DNA of 64,000 nt from Allomyces macrogynus ATCC 38327 (GCA_000151295.1 GG745346.1:166531-230530), one strand, 5' to 3'. Positions 1 through 11,879 are shown, counted from the first letter of the stretch. The notes: generated by a model not told the origin, from the sequence alone. Numbers and translations: made by a program.

Positions 1-694
1 CAAGGAGATTTCGTTGTCGGGCGTCTTGGCCGTGGCCGACAAGTAGGCGGTCCCGTCCGTCTCGTGCATGTCCGACGATTTCGCGCTTCAAAACGTGCTG
101 CTGCAAATGAACCTGAACCTGCTCTCGCTCGATGGCATGGTCATCAAGCAGCTCAAGAACTGGCTGATGCGGTGCCATGCGTGCTTCAAGTACGTTTCGA
201 GTGCACGGACTGATGTCGGCAGAAGAGCTGACGATCGATGTCGTTTCTAGGACGACCATGGACATGGACAAGCGGTTCTGCCCAAGCTGCGGCGGCGCGA
301 CCCTGATCCGCACGTCCTACAGTATTGAGGACGGCGTCATGAAGCTGCACTTGAAGCGGGTACGCTCCCACCTCCCACATTCCCCCTGCTTTCCACCCAC
401 CGATACTTTCCGTGCACGCATGATATGTAGGTCTTCCAATACCGTACCCGCGGCACCGTCTACTCGCTGCCCAAGCCCAAGGGCGGGCGTGAGGGCGACC
501 AGCTGATTTTGCGCGAGGACCAAAAGGAGTACCAGGTGCAGCGCAAGAACTTTGAGCACCACAAGAAGAAGCAGGAGCGCAAGGGGTGGGACGAGATTAT
601 GCTCAATGCCGCTGCGGCCAGTGCGGTCGCGCGACCACCGACGATTGGGTTCGGGAGCAAGAACCCGAACGAGGCCAAACGAGCGCGCAAGTGA
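1..694 (+). CDS. NOB1: NOB1-type 20S pre-rRNA endonuclease, 3' part (partial at left edge)
   Basis: This is the C-terminal part of the PIN-domain endonuclease that makes the final site-D cut producing mature 18S rRNA in cytoplasmic pre-40S particles. Exons read are about 50-189, 251-359 and 431-694, with GTACGT and GTACGC donors. The protein shows the end of the PIN domain (SDDFALQNVLLQM), then a zinc ribbon with cysteine pairs CHAC and CPSCGG, then the conserved YRTRGTVYSLPKPKGG segment and a lysine-rich tail ending NEAKRARK. These are hallmark features of NOB1. The catalytic N-terminal part lies left of the window. An in-frame TAG at 44-46 lies just before the recognisable PIN sequence; it may be an unresolved intron or a sequence error. 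Confidence 0.9.
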
Positions 695-1006
695 GCGGGG
701 AGCGTGGTGTGATTTTCTATAGAGAGTGTTTTTTGTCCTTGAATGGGCTGCTCGTGAGTCGCGACGAAACATGGGCGAAGAGCAGAGAATTCACGCGACT
801 TCAAACTTCCACATCATCGACGTCAATTCAACAACGACCAGAATTCCATGTCACTTCGATGGAGGTCGATGCTCAGAGTCCCATTATTTAGAGCCGATCA
901 ACCCACCGCAACCAGCAACAGCACACTGTCCCTATTGACACTTCTTCATTTGCACAGGATCGCGCGTGAGCTTGGCTTCTTGACAACATCAACGTCAACA
1001 ACTATC

Positions 1007-2997
1007 ATGACCAGAATCGATGCCTCAACGGCTGCTCGGCTCGTTGTGATCGGCCCATTGCACGCGGGCAAGACGACGCTCATCAAATTGTTTGCCGACC
1101 TGAGCCCGACCTTTGTGCCGATCGAACCGCTCGCTGTGGGCAACGGTATTGCCGAGACGACTGGCCAAGCTGCTCTCCACCGTGTGCCTGTCGATCCAGC
1201 CGACTTCCAGTATGGTCTTGCCTGTGGTAGCACCATGCCAGTTCGTTCGCTCGACGATTGGATCGCCGCTATGCGCAACAACGCCGCGGCAACCAACCAG
1301 GACCCTCTCGAGTCGCTGTACGATTTATTTGACGGTTGCGGGCGACCATTCACGCTTATGCCGATGCCTCAAGACGCGACTGCGGAGGCCAGTTCGAAGC
1401 GGCTCGTTCTGGAAATGATCGATACGCCTGGTATCAACAACGCGACTCGCTCTGCCGATCCGATCCATGAACGCAATTTGACGGAGATCTTGGCCAAGAT
1501 GCGGGATGTGGGCGGCGTCTCGGCCATTGTGCTCGTTGTCCGGTATGTACCAAAGAATCCGGTCCAGCGCTGCATTTGATACGGCCGGGCTGCTGACAAT
1601 CTGACAAACGTGTAGCTACGCGACCCCTCTTTCGCGCAATTACCTCGACTCGACCTTTGCCAACTACCTCTCTCGCTTGACGGTGCATTGCAAGAACCTC
1701 ATTGTCGTGCACTCGCACTATTTCCCGCAACTGGCGCTCGAACGCGGCCTGCCATACCTCGACTTGTCGGACCGGATCGCTGCCTTCAACGACTGGTTGC
1801 GGCAGACGGCGTTTGGCCACGACGTGACCGCGACCCATCTTGCCATGAACAACAAGCATGTGCCTCGCTCGGAAAGTTACCCGGCGCAAGAGGCGTTTCT
1901 CTTTCAGCAAGCTGACGCGTTTCTACAAACCGTGATGCGCTACGTCGACGCTGAGCCGGATACTGAAATAGGCCAAGCAAACCACAGTGTCGAGGATGAT
2001 TTGCCGCCGGAGTACGACGTGATCATGGCCCCTGCCACGCCCGAGATTGCGCCAGCACTCGAAGCCGACTCGGCGGCGGACGGTATCAACGGAACTGCTA
2101 TGCCTCTCTTCCCGGCTCCCGCTCTCGCCCGTGCACGTGTCGCTCAAGACGCACGACGGCTGGTACCTCTCGGCGATCAACAAGAACAACTTTTTCCAGT
2201 GCAGGAACCTCAAGAAGCAGTACGACATTGCCTGCGGCGTCTTCAACATGACCTGGGAGCGATGGCAGTTCCGTCCCGTAGACGGCGGCCGCTGGACCGT
2301 GCGTTCCCGGACGCGCAACACATTTTTAACTGCGCGCGCCACGGACGGGTACCTCGACCAAGTGGCCCCTGTCATCAAAGACGAGCAGCGGTTCCGCATC
2401 CTTATTGTGTCGGACGCGCCGGGCCAGATCGCTCTCATGACGTCGACCGGCGCGTTTGCGACGGGCGACGTGCCGACCAATGATCGGATGTGGGTCGGCG
2501 CCAAGGCGATGACGGAGTACTCGGTTCACGCGCGGTTCGAGGTCCTGCAAGACGCGATGCCGCTCATGTGGTTTCCGTTCATTGGCGGTACCGTGCACGT
2601 CCGGCACGGCTCGTCGGGCTTGATTGTGCAGATGTCGCTGCAGGAGACGGTGATTGCGCGGCCAGCGGCGATCACGGCGCCGCACGACGTAATGGCACAG
2701 TGGGTTCTCTGGCCGCACCCGCAGGTCTCTGGCGCGTTTCTCATCGTGTCGCGTGCCGACAACGCGTGGATTGCAGCTCTACCGGAGCTTGCCCTGGCGC
2801 CAGTTGCTGAGGACGCAGCTCCCATCTGGGTCGTGCTCGTGGACGTGCCAGGTCGGGTCGCGTTCATGGTGCAAACGCCCGGGGCGGGCCATCAATTCAT
2901 GGCGGTGGAGATGGGCCACAACGGGCTGGACGGTCGTGTTAGGCTTGCATCAGAGTGTACCGATTCGTGCATCTTTGAGCTTCTCGTCGCGTCTTGA
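1007..2997 (+). CDS. Predicted P-loop GTPase with C-terminal fascin-like beta-trefoil region
   Basis: I do not recognise a named gene. Exon 1 is 1007-1542 and exon 2 starts at 1616, with a GTATGT donor. The start at 1007 (MTRIDAS) sits just before the P-loop. Residues about 15-22 form a Walker A motif (GPLHAGKTT), and IDTPGINN fits the DxxG switch-II motif. NLIVVHSHYF stands where AIG1-like GTPases carry a degenerate G4, with no clear NKxD. From about 2130 the protein becomes beta-rich, with repeated units such as VSLKTHDGWYLSA, FRPVDGGRWTVRS and MVQTPGAGHQFMAVE, which suggest a fascin-type beta-trefoil. The frame changes by one base somewhere in 2090-2135; both sides have good GC-rich third positions, so this is an indel error or a real lesion. 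The 312 bases upstream hold no other gene. A decayed copy lies at 4770-5443. Function unknown. Confidence 0.65.
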
Positions 2998-3286
2998 TAG
3001 GGCACGCTTGGAAGCCAAGAGCCCATGCTGGCGGAAAGCGCCTCCAAACGCTATTTCTTTGTATTTTGATAGCATTGATGGATTATTTCAGTCGGTACTG
3101 CGTTGGTGCATTTAGAATACTTCCACTGTTGCATCTGGTGACCCTTTTGTCAGCCAGTGGAGCTTTGCCTCGCTCCTCTTGTTGCATCCATCACGTCAGC
3201 AACTTGGACAACACAGCTCCTAGCACAGTCGTCCTCTCATTCATTCCTTACGCTCATCAACCTTGCTCTACTTAACATTACTCCGC

Positions 3287-4209
3287 AGGGCCTGATCTTT
3301 GCCAGTGGGTACGTTTTGACGTTCTCCATGTCTCGGAATTGCGTGTTTTCCCACAGCGCGACTGATCTCCTTTGACACTTCAAGTACCCGGAGGGTTTGA
3401 GCCCATCGACCATCGAGTTGTTGTCGCAATATCTCGCCCAGTACGGCAAGTCTTGCCCAAACCTGACGCTGCTCTCCACCGACTACAACCCGCACGTCGT
3501 GTTCATGAGCGGCGACAAGTACCTTGACGTGTCCAAGCGCCTCGACAAGATCACGGCCGACTTGAACCGGCCGGACCTGCCCATTGTCGCGCTTCCCGTC
3601 GCAACGACGATGCCGCTGGCCGGGCGCGCGGCACGCATCGCGTTCTACTACCAGCAGCGCGTGGCCCTTGTCGACTTGCTGTCAAAGTACTCACGCGATG
3701 CGGCGCCGACGGCCGAATTGGCGCGCATCGAGATGGGGCAAAATGTCAAGATGTGGTTAAGCGTACGTTTCCGCTCTCACCTTCGCTTGCAGAACAGCAA
3801 AGACCCAGAACTGACCCGACCCGCCATTTCTTCCAGTCGGTTCTCGTCGGCGTCGAGACGATCCGCAAGGGGCTCGCCGCGACCAAAACCCTTCTTGCTG
3901 ACGCTGCCTGTGCTCACGCCCAAGCCGGAGCTGCAGCCCAACAACAAGGAGCTGATCAAGCTGTATGAAAAGGCCTGAAATGCCGCAGGAGCGTCACGCG
4001 TGCCGGTTTTCGTCTTCCCGGCTGAAGTTCCCGATCTGATGTTGAAAGAAAGGGTGCAAGCGCAGCAGGGGCCGTCGCCACCGGCAGCCCAGAATTTTGG
4101 GCAGCAGCAGATTGCTATGCCCGCGAATATCTATTCGAAGGACGGCCTCACGTTGTCGGACCTCGTTTTCGCGGCAACAGCGCGGGCTGCACCCCCAAAT
4201 GCCAAATGA
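3287..4209 (+). pseudogene. Unrecognised spliced gene with a frameshift and an in-frame stop
   Basis: Family not recognised. Likely exon pieces are 3287-3306, 3385-3762 and 3837-4209, joined by introns with GTACGT donors and CAAG or CCAG acceptors. The main exon gives a well-behaved soluble protein (YPEGLSPSTIELLSQYLAQY ... STDYNPHVVFMSGDKYLDVS). After the second intron the frame reads VLVGVETIRKGLAATKT. GC-rich third positions then move to another frame near 3890-3900, which reads LTPKPELQPNNKELIKLYEK. That frame hits TGA at 3976-3978, but continues without a further stop to 4209 (VPVFVFPAEVPDLML). The 5' end is unclear; 2998-3286 shows no convincing first exon. This is either a recent pseudogene or an intact gene with two sequence errors. 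Confidence 0.45.
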
Positions 4210-4769
4210 TCTCGGCAAGCTAGATCTTCCAGATCTCGACCCTTGAGCATGAGCCAAGATCCACGGCGCTGCTGGCGCCGGCAGAGCGCGATTGCCGACC
4301 TTTGTACTTTGTGGGGTTTTGAAATATCGTGATGGTTTGCGTGGATTCTTATCCTCCCGCGCGTTGCGCATTAGTAAATTGCATTTCTTCCCAAGCATTC
4401 TCCTTGAGTTCAGCAACAAGAGCGTCCAGCGGTCCTGGTGGTCTGTGCCATTTTGCGTTTGGGCCATACGACCCGAATCACAGGAACTATGTCTCAATCA
4501 GCACGACCCGCTTGCTCCACTTGCTGGCGTGGAGAGCCAATATTTACATGCGCCTTGGCTCACGTACTTCGGACTCGGAGCGACCGCTCCCATTGCCCCG
4601 ACGAGTCATACATACGTCGTCAGGCAGAGACGTGGGTTCGGCGGCATGGAACTCAGAAGTTCAGCTTGAGAGCAGGAGTGAGTGGATCCAGCCCTTTGAT
4701 GCTCGCTCAAAGCCAGCCAGATTGGGCCAAGCACCAGCGTGGAAGCACTAACACTCTACTGTGGCCGAC

Positions 4770-5443
4770 GCACATTCCTGGCGTATTGGGCCGTGCACGT
4801 CACGCCTGGCCATGTATCGAATACGTCTCGACCATGAACATCTTGGCCGCGCACTCTCGCGCGGTGGAAGCGCTCCACAGTCGCTCAGCTCCTGGGTGGA
4901 TCAAGCCAATCGCATTCCTGACAAGGCGGTCGAAGAAATGCTCGATTTAGTTGAAGCGTCTGGCGGTGATTAGTCGCTCGAGGGCATGGACTGGAAGAAA
5001 TCTTGTTGTCTGTTCCTGGTGTTGACGCGGCAGTGATTGTGATTCGGCATGACTTGAGCGTACCTACTTCCTAGCTCCACTGATACTTTTAATGAACCTG
5101 CGAGGTAATTATCGCAGCCATGCGACTCGCATCGCGAGCGAGTACATGGATACCATTTTTGCCGGCCCATTCAGCGCTGTCCAAGTTTTGCACGAACCTG
5201 ATCGTTGTCCATTCGCACTACTTGGTCATAGAGGCCGGCAAGCCGCATTTCGACATGTCGGACCGCGTCGCCGTGTTTGATGGGTGGCTGTGATTGAACC
5301 CGTATGGCGCCCATTTCCACACGACGCACATTCCAATGAACAACAAAATGCCGGTGCCGCCCAAAGCGCACCCAGTGCAAGAAGCTTTCTGCTACCAGCA
5401 GCTCGGCGTGTTTGTGGACTTTGTCAACGCTTTGAGCCATTGA
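4770..5443 (+). pseudogene. Decayed duplicate of the GTPase gene at 1007-2997
   Basis: Translated pieces line up with the upstream GTPase in order but in several frames. SLSSWVDQANRIPDK (near 4885-4920) matches its SLDDWIAAMRNN. LEEILLSVPGVDAAVIVIRH (near 4985-5060) matches NLTEILAKMRDVGGVSAIVLVVR. TNLIVVHSHYLVIEAGKPHF (near 5190-5255) matches its NLIVVHSHYFPQLALERGLPYL. HIPMNNKMPVPPKAHPVQEA (near 5325-5390) matches HLAMNNKHVPRSESYPAQEA. Frame changes and at least one in-frame TGA break it. Neither the P-loop part nor the beta-trefoil part was found, so only the middle of the gene survives. Bases 4210-4769 hold nothing I recognise. Confidence 0.75.
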
Positions 5444-6027
5444 ACCCTTGATCGAAGTCTTTTGTTGATCTTGCAAGAATGCTGCTGTTGATCTTCCCGC
5501 CCTTCCGCCATGCCCAACCCCCCCCCCCCCCCCCCCTTCCCTCTGCCTCCCCTCGAATGCCAATTCCAGAGAGAAAGGCGGCAACTCTTCGCGTTATTCG
5601 AAATGATCACGGGCACGTGCCTTGGGTGCGATATCTCATGTTTGGGCTCGACCCTGACCCTGGAACGCAAAAATCATGCTTTCGTATCCGAGAAATGTTG
5701 CTGCATCTCAGTCTTCTTTTCCACCAGGTGCGTGCAAACGTGCCATGACCATCCACGAGCCGCTTCGGCTGCCATGGCTCCACTTCATGGCTCCGCTTCC
5801 ACCGAGTGGTCCGTGAGGGCGAGGTCTCCACTGCCTATCGCCATCGCACCCAAGACGCCTGGCTCATGTGCGAAAACGTTGATCAGGTTGTGCTCGGCAC
5901 GCACTTCTCTCAACAAGAAACTGCGGTCTCGCAACAATCGACGATCGCATCTGCGCGATCCCATGTATTTGATACCGTCCGACACGAGAATTCCGCAACA
6001 GCAAAACGTCTACGCTCGGAAATGCAT
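5444..6027. other. Intergenic stretch with a 19-base poly-C run
   Basis: No gene is supported here. The only distinct feature is a run of 19 C at 5518-5536 followed by a pyrimidine-rich tract. The THI6-like gene ends at 6028 on the other strand, so the right part probably contains its 3' untranslated region. Confidence 0.5.
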
Positions 6028-7695
6028 CTACTCCTCGTCTTCCCCGACCTCAACAACACGCACGCGGGCATGCTTGACCAGGTCCTCGGGCTGCAGCGTG
6101 TAGAGGTGGTCAAACAGTGCGACCTTGAACGACGCGGGCCCCTTGGCCTCGGGCACCGCCAGCTCCGCGGCAATCCCCATACTCAGCACGCCCGCGACCG
6201 CCGCGGCCGCACGCTGGTCCAGCTCGGCGACGCCCGCAAAGCACCCAACGAGCGTCGCCGTCGTGCACCCGGTCCCCGTCAACTTGCCGAGCCAGGCCGA
6301 CCCGTTTTCGAGCGCCACGGTCTTGATCTCGTCGCCGTCCGTGTACGAGATAAAGTCGGTCGCACCCGTCAGGACGACGACGGCGCCCGTCGCCTGCGCA
6401 AGCGCGCGCGACAGGGCGATCCGCGCCTTGGGCGACGAGTCGCCCGAGTCGACGCCGCGCATTTCGACGTCGAGACCGGGCAGGTTCGCGAGCGCCGCGA
6501 TTTCGCCGGCGTTGCCCTTGATCACGGCGAATTGCACTTCGCGCAGCAGGCGCTCGCACGTTTCGCGGCGGTACGCCGTCGCGCCCTATTGAGCGGTGGA
6601 CAAGAGAGCGTGTAAACTGAATGGTTCGGTACGAGAGAAGAAGAGCAAGGGGAAATCAAAACTGCGTACCGCACCGACCGGGTCAAGAATGACCGGGATC
6701 CCGCGCTCATTCGCGACCTTGCCCGCGAGCAACATGGCCTCGATCCAGTGCTCCGAGAGCGTGCCGACATTGATGACGAGCGCCGACGCGAATCCGGTCA
6801 TGTCGTTCATCTCCTGCACCGCGTGTGCCATGACGGGCGACCCGCCGATATGCAGCGCGGCATTAGCGTTGTCGTTCATGACGACAAAGTTGGTCAAGTG
6901 GTGCACGAGCGGCGTCTGGCCCGACCGCAGCTTGGCGAGCAAGTGCGCCGCAGCTTGCACGAGCGCATCGTCGGCGTTGGCCACGTACTGCGCGTTGGGC
7001 GCGAGCTTACCGGCCTTGACGATGTCCACGAGCTCGGCCGTGGCCTCGCGCGCGTCGGGCTGCGCCATAATCGCCGACACGACGGCGACCCCGTCGAGCT
7101 GCTTGCGCGGGTTCGCCGTCTCGGCCATGACGGCGCCAATGTTCTCGGCGTTGAGCCCGCCAATCGTGACGATCGGCATCTTGGCGAGCCGCGGGTGCTC
7201 GGCCATGTCGGCGAGCAGCGTGCGCACGCCTTCGATCCCGAGCGGGACAAACCCGTCCGGGTGCACCTTGGTCGCGGTATCGAAAATCGCGCACGTGCCA
7301 AGGTAATCGGCGCCATTCTCGGCCGCGGCCACTGCCTGCGCAATATTGTGCACGGTCACGCCGACAATCTTGTTGGGCCCGAGCAGAGCACGCGCCGTAT
7401 GGGCGTCGAGATCGTCTTGGCCGAGGTGCACGCCGTCGGCACCGACAGCGAGCGCCACATCGAGCCGGTCGTTGATGAGCAGCGGCACGCCGTACTTGCG
7501 GGCGAGCGCGAGCGTCGCGCGCGCGCGGTCGGCAAAGATCGCCGTGTCGAGCGACTTCTCGCGCAGTTGCAAAAGCGTCACGCCACCCTGGAGCGCCGCC
7601 TCGACGGTGGCGAGAAACTCGGCCTCGGGGACCATGCGCGAGTCCGTGACGAGGTAGACGGACAGGTCGAGCTGCGGCTTGTTGGAGGGCGTCAT
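6028..7695 (-). CDS. THI6: Bifunctional thiamine-phosphate synthase / hydroxyethylthiazole kinase
   Basis: This enzyme phosphorylates hydroxyethylthiazole and condenses it with the pyrimidine pyrophosphate to give thiamine monophosphate, the last joining step of fungal thiamine synthesis. Exon 1 is 7695-6670 and exon 2 is 6585-6028, giving 527 residues; the 84-nt intron has donor GTACGC. Residues about 10-235 form the ThiE-like barrel ([38 protein letters not shown]). From about residue 250 comes the ThiM-like kinase ([49 protein letters not shown]). The domain order matches fungal THI6. The start is the ATG directly before [18 protein letters not shown] looked upstream for the conserved TPP riboswitch core and did not see it. 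Confidence 0.95.
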
Positions 7696-8472
7696 GGTTG
7701 GTTGCTGGTGCGGATCGGCTGAGAAGGAGAGGATATGCTCCAAGAGCGGCAAGTCGCCCGTAGTTGTTGGCGGCCAGGGGGTTAACGCCGCAACGTGACC
7801 TTTCTGGCTGTAAACGCAAGCGTCCCCCTGCTTCCTGCTTCGGTGCCACATCCCGATCACGGCCACAAAGACGAGAACTTCATCCACCTTAGCCAACCGA
7901 CAGGCAGGCCTACATAAAACCGGGGGAACGATGTCATGGCCGCCAACAACGACAACGAGATCGGTCGGAGACGAAGGCCTGTCGGAGAAACAACGGAGAA
8001 ACTATCCCGTGTCATCTTGCAACGCTCACAAAACAGCATTTGATGTCAGTGCTCATCAATGCTGCCACCATCAACCGCGTTCGACGTGTGGACTGCTTTG
8101 ATAACGTGAGCGCAAGTACGGTTAGAGCATGCGTGCAACCACATAAATCCGGGCGGTTCACTTCGAAGAACATGAGTGGATGGTCGTGGGGGCAGAGACG
8201 GATGAGCGGCACTGCGATTACTGTTGCACTTCCATCTTATCCCCCGCATGCAATGAAAAAGCTTCTGTGCGAGGCCATTATTCACCAGGGGCGGTCACTA
8301 TGGTCAATGGTGGACTGGGCTATCGAATCAAATGCAGTACAAGCGACGTACACAATGCAATTCCACATTCAAAATCACAGAAAGAGCATCCACCAGCGAC
8401 ACCGCCTCCTACACCTTGCACAACACTCACGGCGTCTGCGACTGTCGCGCCCACTGTCATCCCCACCCACTG
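7696..8472. other. Intergenic region upstream of the THI6-like gene
   Basis: No coding signal is supported. It holds the presumed promoter of the THI6 homologue and the 3' flank of the proline-rich gene at 8473-9360, both on the minus strand. No convincing riboswitch or RNA gene was seen. Confidence 0.4.
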
Positions 8473-9360
8473 TCACTCCGGCAGCACTGCGGGGTCCTCT
8501 TGCGGCGCGGCCAAAGTTTCTTCGGGAGCGTCGAGTTCCGGGAAGTCTGTCTCGTTCTCGTTGAGGATGTCGAGAATAACCGCTCCAGGAGGCACGTTGG
8601 CCGGCCAAACCCCCGAACCAACAGGATAATGCCAGAAGGGTTCACCCACGTCAGCCACCGGGGTCAGGGACACATGCCCGCGTTCGGCAAAAATGAGCAT
8701 CGACGCCATGTCTTGGCCCGCCGGCTGCTGCTCCTTCGGCGGCGGCGGCGGTGGTGGCGCCCGGCTCGCCACAGAACCCGGACCCGCCAAGGCCGGCCTA
8801 GTCGACGCCGTCACGATCTCCGGCACCCATTCCATGTCGGCGAACGCGACCGCGGGCTTGCCGACAGCGACCGGCCGCTCGAGCGCAGGGCATGGCAAAT
8901 CGTCAACCTGCGCCATCACAATCGGGGCCGCAGGCGCTACGGACATGACCAGGGTATCGAGCTTGGAGTGCGCCGTAATGGTGATGGGGCCCGTACTAGT
9001 CGTGACCAGCTCCGCGATCTTGTCGTTCATGTAGTCCGCTTCGAGCGTGGTCGAGATCAGCGGCGGCTGCCACGACCCAAACGCCGCAATCGGGGGCGCG
9101 CACGACGACCGACCACCGCTGCCGCCGGACGAGCGCGAGCCGGTGGTCGCAGGCGGCGAGCCGGCGGCACGCGACGCGTCTTGATGGGCAGGTGCAGTAC
9201 GGCAGGTGCCAAGGCGGGTCGGGCGCGACAGGTCGGTGTCGGCGTTGGTGTTCGCGCGCGTGCTCGCCCGCGTGCTCGCTCCCTCGACTTGCGGGACCGC
9301 GACCGGCTCGTCCTGCTCGTCGCGGCGCGTCTGCAACAGTTGTTTATTTTGGCGCGTCAT
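8473..9360 (-). CDS. Unrecognised 295-residue acidic, proline-rich protein
   Basis: Single-exon reading frame starting at 9360 in a good context (CAACC before ATG). I recognise no domain. The N-terminal 85 residues are basic and rich in S, T and R. The middle (ISTTLEADYMNDKIAELVTT, then VAVGKPAVAFADMEWVPEIV) looks folded. A run of eight prolines (about residue 208) is followed by KEQQPAGQD. The tail is acidic (ILDILNENETDFPELDAPEE). No signal peptide or membrane segment is visible. Third positions are GC-rich, as in the recognised genes nearby, which supports real coding. Function unknown. Confidence 0.6.
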   Translation of the reverse strand: MTRQNKQLLQTRRDEQDEPVAVPQVEGASTRASTRANTNADTDLSRPTRLGTCRTAPAHQDASRAAGSPPATTGSRSSGGSGGRSSCAPPIAAFGSWQPPLISTTLEADYMNDKIAELVTTSTGPITITAHSKLDTLVMSVAPAAPIVMAQVDDLPCPALERPVAVGKPAVAFADMEWVPEIVTASTRPALAGPGSVASRAPPPPPPPKEQQPAGQDMASMLIFAERGHVSLTPVADVGEPFWHYPVGSGVWPANVPPGAVILDILNENETDFPELDAPEETLAAPQEDPAVLPE

Positions 9361-11879
9361 GGTTGGTATTGGTCGCGGCGGCGGCAGGGGCGGCCGCGCG
9401 CGGATCGGCTAAGGGCGGTTTACTTGCGGACAGGACCCAAACAGAACCAAACAGGACATAGATTCGTGGCGGATACGCGCGGCCTCGTCCAGCGCGGCGA
9501 GGTCGGAAGCAGGATCACGGTGCAAAACGGAGGGGGGCCGTGCGCGTGCCAGTCGGCCGTGCTGGGAGGGTTGGCACGGGAGCTGGGGGTTAAGAGCGCG
9601 CGGTCGGGCGGGACTTGGTGCGCGTTGTCAGGCGGGAATGGAGGAGCCCAACGACCAAACGGGTGATATTGATCGTTTGGTGCGCGTTTGCTGAAATGAG
9701 TCGTTGTTGGGTGCAAGTCCCTGCTCGTATGGAGAACGCATCACCTTTCTTCCATGCATCGTCGGCGAAGCACAACGCCAGTCACGCGTCAGTTGATCAG
9801 TGCGCTTGCATGATCGGAGGGTGTGCAGCCGACTGAAGGGCGTGCCCCGTGATCGACGCACCCACTCGCTCCTCCGGGCAAACCGCGCTCGCTCTGACTG
9901 CGTAGCTGGTCCGTCAGTGACGACTGCCATACATGCGCCAACACCAGGCACCGCGACACCAAAACGACGAAAGCAACGCGACGCTGCGGGTCGCACACCA
10001 CGGGTCAAGACCGCTGCGATGCGATGCAGTCGCTTCCGCTGGTTGTTCCGCAACAAACAACGGCGGCGGATGGCACCAGGCGCCACGGTGCCCATGGCGG
10101 CCGCCAGTGACAAACGCTCCGACCCCTCACCTTGCTCGCGGGTACGAAACGCATCATCAACCCGCTTCTCTCGGCAGCCACGCAGCACGAGAAGCAAATC
10201 CGCGAAACTGGCGGGTCGTCTGTCGCGCTGCGTTTCCATGGATTGTCGCGATAATGCGAGTATGCTCAGCACCGTGCAGCTTGTTGCTGCTGTCCGTCTT
10301 GAGCGTGGGATGATCACGTCGAGACGCGCTGTGGACCACTCGGCGGCGAAGAACAAGACCGTGAGATGGATCACCGGAATGAGCGGTTGCGTGGGTCGTA
10401 ACGTCCAGCCGGGCGAGCGCGGTGGGATCCTGTTCGTACTCTTGACCAGTCGACGATAAGCCTACAACGGTAGGCCAACACTCACCATCAAGGCGAAGAG
10501 GGTGCCGCATGCACAACAGGCGCAATCACGCGTACGTTGAAGCAACAAAGTTTCACGCTTCCACAGAACTCTCCACCAGACCTGGTTGACGATACTCACC
10601 CCATCACGACAACCAGCGCTGATGTCGTGCCCGACTCGCCCACCGCGGGCGCACGCGCCACCAACACTGCACAAAATCCGTGGCCCGGCCTTGGCAACCA
10701 CGAGCATCAGCTGACAATGCGCACCGACACAGGCACCGCGGCGCCGCTGACGACGCGTGTGTGGCCGCCGCTTGCTCTGCACTCACCGCGCTACGAGGGG
10801 CCTGACCCAAAACCGACGCTCACAATCCAAGATCTCGCCGCGGTGCTGCACTTCTGGGTCGACCTGCCGATTGCTCCAGTCCACGAGACGCACCGGCCGT
10901 TTGCATTCCCGAACGCGGCGGGCGTCGTTCCGGCGCGGCCTGAGCGCGTTCACGCACCCGGACGCTGCACATCAACCCGTCGACTTCCATGTTGCCTTGG
11001 TGGACGACATTCCGGCTCTCGAATCTGATTCTCATCGTTGAGCACCGCCCAAAGAGCTGCGCGTGCGATGCCCCTCGCTGAAGCAATGGCGCGCTCCATG
11101 ACCATGATCACACGATCAAGACGGCGTCAGTGATGGCCATCCACTATACCAAGGCGCCATGCGCGACGCGAAACGCGTCGGATCACACACGCATGTTCGC
11201 GCAACGAGCGCCGGCCACACTACGCCACACCGGTCTGCACCATCGCAGCGGCCGTTGACCCACTCAAGGTGGGCACGCATGCATCCACGACCCCTCATTG
11301 AATATCAAAACCGGTCCACCATGGGGAACCCGGGACCGTACGCTGGCCGGCGGGATCGTCATTTTCTTCAAATCGTCATCTATTTTTCTATTTTGGTCTT
11401 GTAAAGCCTGTAACCACGATAAGATGGAATCATTGACATTTTTGCTCAATTGCAAGGGAGATCTCCCATCCAACCGTGAGCAGCCGTTCTCTCGCCCATC
11501 GCGACTTGGTGAGCAATGCGCGCTGATGGTGTGTACGCGTTTGTCTCTCACGTTGAGAACCCACCTGGCACGGGACGCGCACAACACAGCCTGTCATTTT
11601 CATTGCCATGACGCAGCGCCGCAGAATCGGGAACCGGATTTGCTTGCTTCTCCACTGCCACGCGTGGCCCTAATTCCTTTGACGGCGCGTGTTACCTGCG
11701 TCAGGGCCCAGAGAAGCTGCCAGCGTCTTGATGGGGTCGTTGCTACCTGGGACGGAAGGTGGCAATAGAATACGATGTGTGTGCCAACTAACCATTCTTA
11801 AAAATCATTTCTTGTTGCACTTGTCTGCCTTGCCAACTCGTGAATCAAAACCGAGTCGAGTCTCCACCCACCCCTACAG
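9361..11879. other. 2.5 kb stretch with little gene signal
   Basis: Several long open frames exist on both strands, but none has a recognisable domain or clear codon bias. The best candidate is 10800-11041 on the plus strand. There a frame reading HFWVDLPIAPVHETHRPFAF is followed, one frame over, by FTHPDAAHQPVDFHVALVDD, which could be a decayed or miscalled gene piece. Nothing else could be supported. Confidence 0.35.

Noticed and set aside
2019..2055. A possible 37-nt intron that would restore the frame of the GTPase gene
   Set aside because: It has GT and AG ends and the right length modulo 3, but it is far shorter than other introns here. It would also remove sequence with good coding composition; an indel near 2090-2135 explains the data better.
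3976..3978. Programmed stop-codon readthrough or selenocysteine at the TGA
   Set aside because: A second lesion (frame change near 3895) lies just upstream and no recoding element was seen, so decay or sequence error is simpler.
7696..8472. A TPP riboswitch upstream of the THI6-like gene
   Set aside because: CTGAGA occurs near 7729 but on the strand opposite to the gene, and the rest of the conserved core was not seen.
9628..10374. A 248-residue minus-strand open frame in the quiet 9.4-11.9 kb region
   Set aside because: No domain, no codon bias and no splice-consistent neighbours.
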